Shown: positions 1 to 5,298 of the stretch, in pieces
Layout of the letters: each line of letters starts with the position of its first letter
Numbering within the stretch: position 1 is the first letter of the stretch
Virus record (IMG/VR): IMGVR_UViG_3300031963_000654
Coordinates: 1-30,653 of that record
Origin: a virus
Direction: 5' to 3' (one strand)
DNA length: 30,653 bases
Position numbers and translations under genes: made by a program
The notes under the pieces: model-generated
What the model saw: the letters and a program-made list of their open reading frames with translations, nothing else
Told to the model about the DNA's origin: nothing
The model's database searches: none

Positions 1-163
1 TCGTATTGCGAACGTGGTAAAAAGTATCTTCATCGATCTTCTGCGTCGTGCCGTTCATTATTAACGCTAACGTCTCTGCATTGTCGTCCCAATAGACCGA
101 GCCTTGCGCCGTTGGTATGTTGGTCGGCGTAACGTCAAATTCTAAATTGCCCAATTGCACCCC
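1..163. repeat. End-overlap repeat, left copy
   Basis: Bases 1-163 match 30491-30653 in the same orientation with two mismatches (33 t versus 30523 c; 37 t versus 30527 c). The repeat lies in the middle of an open reading frame that becomes continuous when the ends are joined. It is therefore best read as the overlap produced when a circular or circularly permuted genome was linearised at an arbitrary point. A physical terminal repeat is possible but less likely, because the boundaries fall inside a tail-fibre coding region. Confidence 0.9.
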
Positions 164-982
164 GAACTCACCAAGATTCACGTCGCCTGTCGCGCCTGTG
201 TATGGTACTTTGTTCGGTAGTTCTGTTTCGATGTCAGCAACGTCCGCTTGTAAGTCGGTAACATCTTGTTGCAACAAATCAATTTCCGCTTCAATGTCTA
301 TTATAGTCTGACAAGAACCTATCGTTGCACACGTCAAACCTACCTCGTCGGTCAAAAGATACCAACCGCGCACCCCTTCGTCATTCGTTCCGTAGTAATA
401 ATTCGGTGCTGGTGTTGCTTCGTCGTTCACAAGACTAACGTTGCCGTATTCGTCGCGTGTAATCGAATCAATGAAGGTCAAGATTGAACCTGTACCACCG
501 CTTCCGCTTTCAAACATATCGTTCCACTCTGCAGGAATACTACAAGCATCCCAATAGTAAGGAACGAGTAGTTCAAGACTAACTGTCCAACCTGTGAGCG
601 TGTTGTGAAATTCTTCAAGGAATGGCTCAAGACTTACATTTTGTACCGTGATTAAGTCACCGAATAAAACCCTGTGGTTTGTAATCTCGGCAACCAAGTC
701 TTCTGCTATTCGTTGAAGGTCTGACAACACCTCACGTTGAAATTCAACCTTATCGTCTTTGTCGCGTGGAAGATCCGCAAGGACAATCTGAAAAGAAAAC
801 GTTTTCGTACCTTTCGCGTAAGTAACGTTCGAAGGCACGACGTGCATAAAGGGGTATTCGGTAAACTTCTCGAGGTCAGCCGTGTCAATCTGACCGTGTG
901 AAAAGGTCTTGAGAATAAAGTGTCCAGAAGCGAATGCCTTGAATCTATCTATAAGCGCGTTGTAGCTTTGTACGTTCGACAT
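1..982 (-). CDS. Tail completion-like / tail fibre fusion protein, N-terminal part (runs off the window end)
   Basis: The frame opens with ATG at 982 (MSNVQSYNALIDRFKAFA) and has no stop before base 1. Joined to the frame at 29163-30653 it gives one protein of 769 residues. Residues 1 to about 150 look like the small tail-completion/terminator-like protein common in Bacteroidota siphophages (motifs EYPFMHVVP, TFSFQIVLADL, LTGWTVSLELLVPYYWDAC). Residues of about 225-250 are a heptad-rich stretch (LLQQDVTDLQADVADIETEL) that suits a trimeric fibre stalk. VPYTGATGDVNLG then begins a fibre-type repeat region. The start overlaps the end of the chaperone second frame (945-1115) by 38 nt. The terminator role is inferred from resemblance and position just after the chaperone; the continuity of the frame is seen directly. 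Confidence 0.8.
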   Translation of the reverse strand, partial: MSNVQSYNALIDRFKAFASGHFILKTFSHGQIDTADLEKFTEYPFMHVVPSNVTYAKGTKTFSFQIVLADLPRDKDDKVEFQREVLSDLQRIAEDLVAEITNHRVLFGDLITVQNVSLEPFLEEFHNTLTGWTVSLELLVPYYWDACSIPAEWNDMFESGSGGTGSILTFIDSITRDEYGNVSLVNDEATPAPNYYYGTNDEGVRGWYLLTDEVGLTCATIGSCQTIIDIEAEIDLLQQDVTDLQADVADIETELPNKVPYTGATGDVNLGEFGVQLGNLEFDVTPTNIPTAQGSVYWDDNAETLALIMNGTTQKIDEDTFYHVRNT

Positions 983-1115
983 AATTGTAGTCTATTAAGT
1001 AAGTCATATAAGTAAATATCTCCCACGCACTTTTTTCCGTAATTGCATCCAACTTTGTTATGTCGCGCCCACACGCTTCCATAAATAAGTGGTACCAACC
1101 GTAGCGACCAAGCAC
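945..1115 (-). CDS. Tail assembly chaperone, second frame (gpT-like)
   Basis: This frame lies -1 relative to the upstream chaperone gene (1121-1702) and carries a protein-like segment: LGRYGWYHLFMEACGRDIT, then KLDAITEKSAWEIFTYMTYL. It resembles the second component of phage tail assembly chaperones. It has no ATG before the conserved part. The choices are a GTG at 1115, just after the upstream TAA, or an ATG at 1082 that would cut the domain. The -1 frame is open all the way back to the T9 run at 1225-1233, so expression by -1 ribosomal frameshifting as a G-GT fusion, as in lambda, is plausible. The end overlaps the next gene by 38 nt. The coordinates given use the GTG start. Confidence 0.6.
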   Translation of the reverse strand: MLGRYGWYHLFMEACGRDITKLDAITEKSAWEIFTYMTYLIDYNYVERTKLQRAYR

Positions 1116-1120
1116 TTGGT

Positions 1121-1702
1121 TTAGTCCTTCTCGGTCGTCAATTGCTCCATCTCCTTCGTCAACTTCTGAACTTCGTTCTCCAAATAATCGAGCGAAGTGT
1201 TGTTTAGTTCGTTGAGCAAAGTCGAAAAAAAAAGCATCGCACCGTTGAATTGTTCGAGCGTCATCTCCTCAACGTAGGACTCAACTAACTCTCTATTTTG
1301 TTTGCTATGAGGCACGATAGTGTACTTTGAACCTACGCGCTTGTCAATAGGTCGGTAAAGCGTTCCCATTATCTTCACGATGTTTGAGTTCACGTCAGAT
1401 GCCCAGGTGCTTATGTCAGCGTATTCGCCCATTGAGATTGAATACAAGTCGGGAATGAAACCGAAGTCCTTGTCTTTGATTGTAATCGTCTCGAAGAACT
1501 TCGCTGATTCGTTTGCCAGAGTGTCCTCGAATGCGCCCAACAAAGTAGGCAAATGTTGGAAGGGAATCTGCTCCGCTTGTTCTTTGCTCAAGTTAGACAC
1601 GGAAGCAAGACGCTCAATGTCGTTCTTTGCCGCGTGATAGTCAACGTATTGCTTGACGCTTATCGATGCGTAGTCAGCAGGTATACTTACTTTTATGCTC
1701 AT
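1121..1702 (-). CDS. Tail assembly chaperone (gpG-like)
   Basis: A 193-residue protein starting at ATG 1702. It contains FGFIPDLYSISMGEYADIS and KIMGTLYRPIDKRVGSKY, signatures I associate with the tail assembly chaperone of Bacteroidota phages, and ends in a coiled-coil-like stretch (LENEVQKLTKEMEQLTTEK). In this role it would bind the tape measure protein in the cytoplasm during tail assembly. It is followed at once by a conserved-looking second frame (945-1115). That arrangement is typical of G/T chaperone pairs and strengthens the assignment. A run of nine T on the coding strand (1225-1233) covers codons 157-160 and could be the frameshift site. The tape measure gene is far away in window coordinates but lies on the same strand and unit. 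Confidence 0.65.
   Translation of the reverse strand: MSIKVSIPADYASISVKQYVDYHAAKNDIERLASVSNLSKEQAEQIPFQHLPTLLGAFEDTLANESAKFFETITIKDKDFGFIPDLYSISMGEYADISTWASDVNSNIVKIMGTLYRPIDKRVGSKYTIVPHSKQNRELVESYVEEMTLEQFNGAMLFFSTLLNELNNTSLDYLENEVQKLTKEMEQLTTEKD
1225..1233 (-). promoter_or_regulatory. T9 slippery run, candidate -1 frameshift site
   Basis: The coding strand reads CTT TTT TTT TCG, which contains a canonical U UUU UUU slippery heptamer in the zero frame. After a -1 shift the frame stays open for about 95 codons, to the TAG at 945-947, and runs through the conserved-looking gpT-type segment. I did not find an obvious stimulatory stem or pseudoknot directly downstream. A shift nearer to the zero-frame stop is an alternative. 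Confidence 0.45.
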
Positions 1703-1769
1703 TCGTTTGTTGTTTAATATCTACAATAAAAACATTTTTGTTGAAAATACACCCGACTTTAGCTTGGTG

Positions 1770-1880
1770 TTATGTGGTAGCATCCTTTGCGAGGTCTATC
1801 ACAGCTACTTGCAATAATGTCGCGACCATCTGCAAGGGACTCTGCGTTTTAGGCAGGTACAGTTCTTTTATGATCCGCAA
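1770..1880 (-). CDS. Small hypothetical protein (36 aa)
   Basis: A short frame with coherent protein-like content: KELYLPKTQSPLQMV, then ATLLQVAVIDLAKDATT, ending at TAA 1770-1772. It lies between the chaperone gene and the CLYCGS-ending gene and overlaps the end of the latter by 13 nt. There is no ATG before the conserved part. TTG at 1880 or GTG at 1889 are the likely starts; an internal ATG at 1829 would leave only 19 residues. The function is unknown. It reads like a small amphipathic helical protein. The assignment rests on codon pattern and packing only. Confidence 0.4.
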   Translation of the reverse strand: MRIIKELYLPKTQSPLQMVATLLQVAVIDLAKDATT

Positions 1881-2140
1881 TACAAACACCCTTCGTCGTC
1901 GTCGTCGATTGTGTTTGCTTCGTTGTAAATGCGTATTGCTTCCATTTCAACCTGTTGCTTTGTCCACTCTGGATGAAAGGCTGTGATTTGTGATTTGAGA
2001 AAGTTTAATTTGTTTTCGCTCATTTGTTTGTTATGTTCATTTTGCATATTCCTCGCCTTGTTTAAAATAGCGTTCCACTCGAACTTGTCTTTTGGTGTGT
2101 TCCACAGTTGTTCGAACATCCAGTCTAACGCGTCGTTCAT
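1868..2140 (-). CDS. Hypothetical phage protein with C-terminal CxxC
   Basis: Ninety residues from ATG 2140 (MNDALDWMFEQLWNTPKDKF), ending in an acidic stretch and CLYCGS. The ATG overlaps the TGA of the upstream gene (ATGA), which indicates translational coupling and selects this start over the TTG at 2167. The N-terminus resembles a group of small phage proteins with an LDWLYEQL-type opening whose function is not known. The terminal CxxC might bind metal or sit at a protein interface, but one pair of cysteines is not enough to claim a zinc site. Confidence 0.7.
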   Translation of the reverse strand: MNDALDWMFEQLWNTPKDKFEWNAILNKARNMQNEHNKQMSENKLNFLKSQITAFHPEWTKQQVEMEAIRIYNEANTIDDDDEGCLYCGS

Positions 2141-2307
2141 CTTGATTTTATTTCTCGCGTGTCCCAAAACATTTCACACTCTCCGTCTTTTATTGTTGGT
2201 GTTTCGCTGAAGTAACTTTGCGCGTAGGGGTTCGCGGTTGCAAGATAGCGGTAACACGTTCCTCGTTGTTCGCAGTTCACACCTTTGCACATTGTAATGT
2301 CCGCCAT
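2137..2307 (-). CDS. Small Cys-containing hypothetical protein (56 aa)
   Basis: The frame runs from ATG 2307 (MADITMCKGVNCEQRGTCYR) to TGA 2137-2139. Its cysteines at residues 7, 12, 18 and 44, with Tyr and Arg between them, suggest a small metal-binding fold. I associate this kind of sequence (C-x4-C-x5-C-Y-R-Y) with small hypothetical proteins of Bacteroidota phages. The stop overlaps the next ATG by 4 nt. It falls below common ORF-length cut-offs, so it is easily missed. The function is unknown. Confidence 0.7.
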   Translation of the reverse strand: MADITMCKGVNCEQRGTCYRYLATANPYAQSYFSETPTIKDGECEMFWDTREIKSR

Positions 2308-2309
2308 AT

Positions 2310-2555
2310 TTACACGATTAAATCTTCAACGTTGATTTGATGCTCTTGGAGTAAACCACGAATGTATTCAAAGACTTCCTCAATGCCTTGTTGATATGCG
2401 CCTTCCTGCCGTTCGTTGTACTTGGTGAACTTGCGGTAGCCGTTCATATCCAACTCCCACAACATCATTGCCATATCGTGCGCCTTCGTTATGCGGTTGA
2501 ACTCATAACGATCGTCTCCGTCGCTTAAGTCAAATGTCAATGTTGCGGTACTCAT
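2310..2555 (-). CDS. Hypothetical phage protein
   Basis: Eighty-one residues from ATG 2555. The middle (YEFNRITKAHDMAMMLWELD) and the following KFTKYNERQEGAYQQGIEEV match the pattern of a small all-alpha protein that recurs in phages of many hosts (an LWELD core followed by K-Y), with no assigned function that I know of. It lies 2 nt before the Cys-containing gene and follows the small-terminase-like gene, so it is part of one operon. No membrane segment or signal peptide is visible. Confidence 0.75.
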   Translation of the reverse strand: MSTATLTFDLSDGDDRYEFNRITKAHDMAMMLWELDMNGYRKFTKYNERQEGAYQQGIEEVFEYIRGLLQEHQINVEDLIV

Positions 2556-2578
2556 TCGGTAATTTGTCGAATTGGTTG

Positions 2579-2857
2579 TTATAATTTGTCATTGATTATT
2601 ATTTGTACTGGAGCGTCGCTGTCACCTGCGTGAACCGTTCTCGCCTGTTTAGGTTTGAAGTATTCAAGCATTGCAAGGTAGTGGTGCAAATAGTCTTCGT
2701 CGTCCATCGAATGAAGAACAGTCATTGCGCGTTCAGCACCTTGCGTTACAACGTAGTCGCCTAACTGATTCCACATTTCAACCTTCTTGCTGACTGCGCC
2801 CTTCGGCTTCAAACCACCGTGTCCTTTCTTCAATCGTCCGTGTTCGTCTCTTTCCAT
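2579..2857 (-). CDS. Terminase small subunit-like DNA-binding protein
   Basis: Ninety-two residues from ATG 2857; the TTG at 2866 is less likely. The N-terminus (ERDEHGRLKKGHGGLKPKGA) is the basic RLKKGHGG/KPKGA signature found at the start of many phage proteins annotated as small terminase-like or DUF5681-like. A helical body follows (MWNQLGDYVVTQGAERAM) and then LEYFKPKQAR. In this role it would bind packaging sites on phage DNA as a partner of TerL. TerL is on the other strand at 11508, so the usual terS-terL adjacency is missing and the role is tentative. Confidence 0.55.
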   Translation of the reverse strand: MERDEHGRLKKGHGGLKPKGAVSKKVEMWNQLGDYVVTQGAERAMTVLHSMDDEDYLHHYLAMLEYFKPKQARTVHAGDSDAPVQIIINDKL

Positions 2858-2898
2858 AATTGACAATAATTTATTGTGCTAAAATGTAAATATAAAAA

Positions 2899-3252
2899 CT
2901 ACGTTAATTTACTTTTGAAATGGTTAATAAGTTGTTCCATTTTCGAATCGTAGTATTTCGAGAATGTTTTGAATCCGTCGTTGTCTTGTTCGAATAGTCT
3001 GAATAGAACACCCCTTAAACGTTGTGAGGGCTTCTTGAGCGTATCTTCTAACTCGCTCTTAAGACTTTCAACTGCGTCCAGTTCTTCGCGCTTGAAGTCT
3101 TCGTCCTTGAAAGCGAGGTAGCCGAATTGATTTGCTATTGTAAATAGTTCTGACGCTTGAGCAGGTGAAAGTTCATTCGTTCCAAACGTTAGTTTAAGAG
3201 TCTTATCCTTTCTTGTGCCTACAGATTCAAGCTGTGCTGGTATTAATATCAT
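2899..3252 (-). CDS. Hypothetical phage protein (ILIPA... family)
   Basis: A 117-residue protein from ATG 3252 (MILIPAQLESVGTRKDKTLK). The sequence TLKLTFGTNELSPAQASELF and later PSQRLRGVLFRLFEQ match a protein commonly found in phages of Bacteroidota and others. Its beta-rich N-terminus and helical C-terminus suggest a small two-part fold. In other phages it often sits among replication or recombination genes. The ATG overlaps the upstream stop by 4 nt (ATGA). The function is not known. Confidence 0.75.
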   Translation of the reverse strand: MILIPAQLESVGTRKDKTLKLTFGTNELSPAQASELFTIANQFGYLAFKDEDFKREELDAVESLKSELEDTLKKPSQRLRGVLFRLFEQDNDGFKTFSKYYDSKMEQLINHFKSKLT

Positions 3253-3533
3253 TTAACACCTCCGTAAGTTTTGTTGTAATGGTCAAATCTATCTTTCAAA
3301 ATACATGTGAAACGAATATGATGTCCTTGCTCTCTTTGTTCAAGTTTATCCACATCAAAGTAATTACCGATTAACTTTATCTCAGTTTTAATAGCATCAA
3401 TCATCTGCTCCTTCTCCATTTGCTTCGCTTGTTCATAAACACTTTTGAACTTTTTAGTCATTTCAGATGCTTCAGCAACATAAAAAATATCTTTTATTTG
3501 CTCTTCCAACCATTCAACTGCTGTTTGTTTCAT
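3249..3533 (-). CDS. Small hypothetical phage protein (AVEWLEEQ family)
   Basis: Ninety-four residues from ATG 3533. It has the familiar layout of a very widespread small phage ORF: TAVEWLEEQ at the start, YEQAKQMEKEQMIDAI in the middle, and a HYNKTYGG-like tail. No function has been established. Its DNA is noticeably richer in A and T than the flanking genes, as in the next two genes upstream (3530-3923), which fits an acquired block of accessory genes. It overlaps both neighbours by 4 nt. Confidence 0.8.
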   Translation of the reverse strand: MKQTAVEWLEEQIKDIFYVAEASEMTKKFKSVYEQAKQMEKEQMIDAIKTEIKLIGNYFDVDKLEQREQGHHIRFTCILKDRFDHYNKTYGGVK

Positions 3534-3694
3534 AGCTTTTCTATTTCTTGTTTAACTTCTTTCCAATATACATAGCTTGAATAACCTATAAACCCAAAGG
3601 TAAAAGACATATTTTTTAACATGCCATCTACTTTGTTTGAAGCATCACGTCCAAATTTATTAAACAATTCAACTGCTTTTTCTTGTGCTGTCAT
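3530..3694 (-). CDS. Small hypothetical phage protein (54 aa)
   Basis: The frame starts at ATG 3694 (MTAQEKAVELFNKFGRDASN) and ends in YWKEVKQEIEKL. Both ends match a widespread small phage protein family with a TAKEKA(x)EL start and a YWxEVKQEIE end, while the centre differs from what I recall of that family. It overlaps the upstream gene by 26 nt and the downstream gene by 4 nt (ATGA). The function is unknown. It belongs to the AT-rich block. Confidence 0.75.
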   Translation of the reverse strand: MTAQEKAVELFNKFGRDASNKVDGMLKNMSFTFGFIGYSSYVYWKEVKQEIEKL

Positions 3695-3923
3695 ATTGTA
3701 AGTGTGTTTCAAAGTCTTCTAAACTTGTTAAGTCGCCTCTAAGGTTCTTATTGATGTCGTGCCAACGTAAACTATTAATGTAGAAATCAATTGTCTTTTG
3801 GGGTGTGAAAACGCGAAAGTGAGCGTTCTGAAAGTTAGTCCATGTCATAACATTGTTTTCTTTGTACTTATTCAACATTTGACCGAATAGTTCTCTCTTT
3901 GCTTTGTTACTTACTTTGTTCAT
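3669..3923 (-). CDS. Hypothetical protein, first gene after the structured gap
   Basis: Eighty-four residues from ATG 3923 (MNKVSNKAKRELFGQMLNKY); the TTG at 3944 is less likely. It is a basic, helical-looking protein with two Trp-containing motifs (MTWTNFQNAHFRVF and NSLRWHDIN). I do not recognise the family. It is the first gene downstream of the 453-bp gap at 3924-4376, so any regulatory RNA there would act on it and on the small genes that follow. AT-rich composition. Confidence 0.65.
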   Translation of the reverse strand: MNKVSNKAKRELFGQMLNKYKENNVMTWTNFQNAHFRVFTPQKTIDFYINSLRWHDINKNLRGDLTSLEDFETHLQYDSTRKSS

Positions 3924-3986
3924 CTTGTTACTTCTTAAATTCAAAAAACACTCAGTATATTAATTACTCCCGAGAATAGATCTTGA

Positions 3987-4050
3987 GCTAAGTGAGAGAT
4001 AGAAGTATCCTAACACACTAATTTCTTAATGTGTTGGACTCTCACTTTGC
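3987..4050. ncRNA. Nested hairpin in the structured gap
   Basis: The outer stem AAGTGAGAG (3990-3998) pairs perfectly with CTCTCACTT (4039-4047) and can add GC/GC beyond one T-T mismatch. Inside it, TCC (4008-4010) pairs with GGA (4036-4038), and AACACA (4012-4017) pairs with TGTGTT (4030-4035), with one bulged T and a further TAA/TTA near the apex. A 9-nt bulge (3999-4007) lies on one side. About 21 base pairs in 64 nt is strong for chance. On the minus strand it lies about 65 nt upstream of the gene at 3923. The strand of action is not certain. Confidence 0.5.
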
Positions 4051-4197
4051 GATAATTACTCCGTCGAATGAGTCTTTTCGCTTTCGTGTCCTAACGTGAA
4101 CAGCAATGTCCGTTAGTCTGGAATCTATCTTTCGAAGAATTGCCTCTCCGTGTGTCGTATGGCTTATTCCTTTGTCATACCATTGGGCTAATAACAC
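4042..4197 (-). CDS. Possible small ORF (51 aa, GTG start) in the structured gap
   Basis: An open frame from GTG 4197 to TGA 4042-4044 reads MLLAQWYDKGISHTTHGEAI, continuing with TDIAVHVRTRKRKDSFDGV. The content is protein-like (balanced charge, no low complexity) but there is no ATG. Another frame just upstream (SSGVLNGRIKDEQGQLWD, ending at about 4176) is also protein-like. Together they could be remnants of one gene broken by an indel. Its end overlaps the nested hairpin. I do not recognise a family. Confidence 0.25.
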   Translation of the reverse strand: MLLAQWYDKGISHTTHGEAILRKIDSRLTDIAVHVRTRKRKDSFDGVIIAK

Positions 4198-4253
4198 AAT
4201 CCCACAGTTGCCCTTGTTCGTCTTTTATCCTGCCGTTTAATACTCCCGACGAT

Positions 4254-4324
4254 AAAAAATATACCCCCAATTGTTTATAGCCGTCAAGCGTAAACAAAAG
4301 GGGGCAATACTAAAAACGCTTGAC
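4254..4324 (-). ncRNA. Candidate H-type pseudoknot followed by a U run
   Basis: On the minus strand the segment starts GUCAAGCG (4324-4317), pairs with CGCUUGAC (4290-4283), and this pairing interleaves with a second stem: CCCCC (4304-4300) plus UUGUUUA (4297-4291) with UAAACAA (4277-4271) plus GGGGG (4268-4264), separated by two U-U mismatches. Loops are 12, 0 and 5 nt. UAUAUUUUUU follows (4263-4254), as in an intrinsic terminator. A short frame (LDGYKQLGVYF) overlaps it, so coding constraint is an alternative explanation. The pairing is seen directly; the function is inferred. Confidence 0.4.
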
Positions 4325-4328
4325 TATA

Positions 4329-4336
4329 CAAATATA
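4329..4336 (-). promoter_or_regulatory. -7-like element TATATTTG (weak promoter candidate)
   Basis: The minus strand reads TATATTTG at 4336-4329, matching the Bacteroidota -7 consensus TAnnTTTG. A start a few bases downstream would fall at about 4324, the first base of the pseudoknot segment. No TTG lies at the expected 19-20-nt spacing (the nearest TTTG copies are 12 and 25 nt upstream), so the match is partial. Confidence 0.3.
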
Positions 4337-4376
4337 CGTTCGTATTCCCAAAGGTTGCCTTCAAAGTTTTCAGTTT

Positions 4377-4817
4377 CTAATTGTTCAAATCGACATCGAC
4401 GTCCTTCATTGATTCTAAAAACGTATTGATGTCTTTCTTCACGCAAGGAGGACACGTTGAACGCTCGTTGAACGCACCTGTGGCTTTATCCTTGAACGAA
4501 TAGAAGCGAAGCATATCTTTCTGCTCTAAACGTCCTTGCGCCTTCATATCAAGCAAGAATCGTTTGAACTCGATTTGTTCGTCCATAGAAAGAACACCGT
4601 TCCATTTTGACGCTGGGCAAGATGCGAACGCGAGCTTTGCTTTAATAGGCATAACACACCCACAAAGTTTTATTGACTTCTTGCGGAACAACACTTCGGT
4701 TTCTACTTCGTCGCCAACGATCAATTGACCGCAAGACTGCGTTGAAGATTCAAAGAATTTACAGGTGCGACAAATTTCAAGTCGTCTTTTGTACTCGTTA
4801 CTTTTTGCGAATAACAT
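4377..4817 (-). CDS. Cys-rich, probably zinc-binding protein
   Basis: A 146-residue protein from ATG 4817, overlapping the sigma-like gene by 20 nt. Cysteines fall at C16-x2-C19-x9-C29, C51-x-C53, C66 and C121-x2-C124, in the pattern EICRTCKFF...SCG...LCGCVMPIKAKLAFASCP. This looks like a phage zinc-ribbon protein that recurs near sigma-like or terminase genes in Bacteroidota phages. Its function is not established; DNA binding or a role in late transcription is a guess from position. After the stop TAG the -1 frame stays open for about 18 more codons (EQLETENFEGNLWEYERIFV) to a TAG at 4324-4326, so the true C-terminus may be longer if a frameshift or sequence error is present. Confidence 0.7.
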   Translation of the reverse strand: MLFAKSNEYKRRLEICRTCKFFESSTQSCGQLIVGDEVETEVLFRKKSIKLCGCVMPIKAKLAFASCPASKWNGVLSMDEQIEFKRFLLDMKAQGRLEQKDMLRFYSFKDKATGAFNERSTCPPCVKKDINTFLESMKDVDVDLNN

Positions 4818-5298
4818 TTGCTCTTATTTTTTGTTTTATATTATCAATGGTGCGGTAAAGGAATGGCATTGGTATGCCTGTTTGTTTTGACAGCTCTCGA
4901 TATGTAAAGCCTTCAAAGATATACTCTTGAAAGATAAGCCGTTCAAACTCGCTCAGACGACTTATGAGGATATCCAGTTGCTCGTTGGTCATTCGTGCGC
5001 CTAACCACGTCTTGTCGACTTCGTGCGCGTATTCTTTGAAGTCTCTGCGGTTTCGATTCCACGCTATCGTTTGCTTGTAAAAAGGCGACGTTGGACTATT
5101 GACGGACAAATACATAACGCGAATAAGATAGAACTCAAAGTCGCCTGTGTCGATTAGATTCTCGATATGCTTTGAACCAAACATTGACAATAAAGAGTCG
5201 TGCAACAAGTCCTCGTAGAATGGTTCTTTCCGAGCGATATTGTACGCTAACTCTTTGAAGTGTTTGTACCTTCCTTCTATGTAGTGGTCAAGTGTCAA
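4798..5298 (-). CDS. Sigma factor-like transcription regulator
   Basis: A 166-residue protein. The N-terminal part (AYNIARKEPFYEDLLHDSLL) resembles sigma-70 region 2, and the C-terminal part (GFTYRELSKQTGIPMPFLYR, then TIDNIKQKIRANV) is a helix-turn-helix like region 4, as in ECF sigma factors and their phage relatives. It could redirect host RNA polymerase to late promoters. No ATG is available upstream: the frame opens after a TAA at 5314-5316, and TTG 5298 is the only start that keeps the region-2-like part. It overlaps the 37-residue ORF upstream by 11 nt and the Cys-rich gene downstream by 20 nt. The sigma role is inferred from fold similarity only. Confidence 0.6.
   Translation of the reverse strand: MTLDHYIEGRYKHFKELAYNIARKEPFYEDLLHDSLLSMFGSKHIENLIDTGDFEFYLIRVMYLSVNSPTSPFYKQTIAWNRNRRDFKEYAHEVDKTWLGARMTNEQLDILISRLSEFERLIFQEYIFEGFTYRELSKQTGIPMPFLYRTIDNIKQKIRANVIRKK

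Larger units (their letters stand above)
3924..4376 (-). other. 453-bp gap without a confident gene, rich in predicted RNA structure
   Basis: This is the only long gap in the window. On the minus strand it contains a -7-like TATATTTG (4336-4329), a pseudoknot-capable segment ending in a T run (4324-4254), a hairpin with a 6-bp CTAACG/CGTTAG stem (4091-4116), a weaker GTATG/CATAC stem (4157-4180), and a long nested hairpin (3987-4050). A motif appears three times, read on the plus strand as TAATTACTCCCG 3961-3972, TAATTACTCCG 4053-4063 and TAATACTCCCG 4238-4248. Short frames with protein-like content also occur, but none has an ATG. It may be a regulatory RNA leader, a decayed gene, or both. 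Confidence 0.6.

Noticed and set aside
1-163. Functional direct terminal repeats of a linear genome
   Set aside because: Both copies lie in the middle of one continuous tail-fibre frame and are not perfectly identical. Overlap of a circular or permuted genome is simpler.
706-888. Minus-strand ORF of 60 residues inside the tail-fibre N-terminal part
   Set aside because: It is out of frame with the clearly coding frame 1-982 and has Leu/Arg/Thr-rich shadow composition.
3346-3354. Origin of replication at perfect DnaA boxes (3346-3354, 27580-27588)
   Set aside because: The two boxes are single, far apart and inside genes. Two chance matches in about 61 kb of both strands of AT-rich DNA are not surprising.
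3924-4376. tRNA or tmRNA in the gap
   Set aside because: No cloverleaf with a T-loop and CCA-type acceptor stem could be built on either strand.
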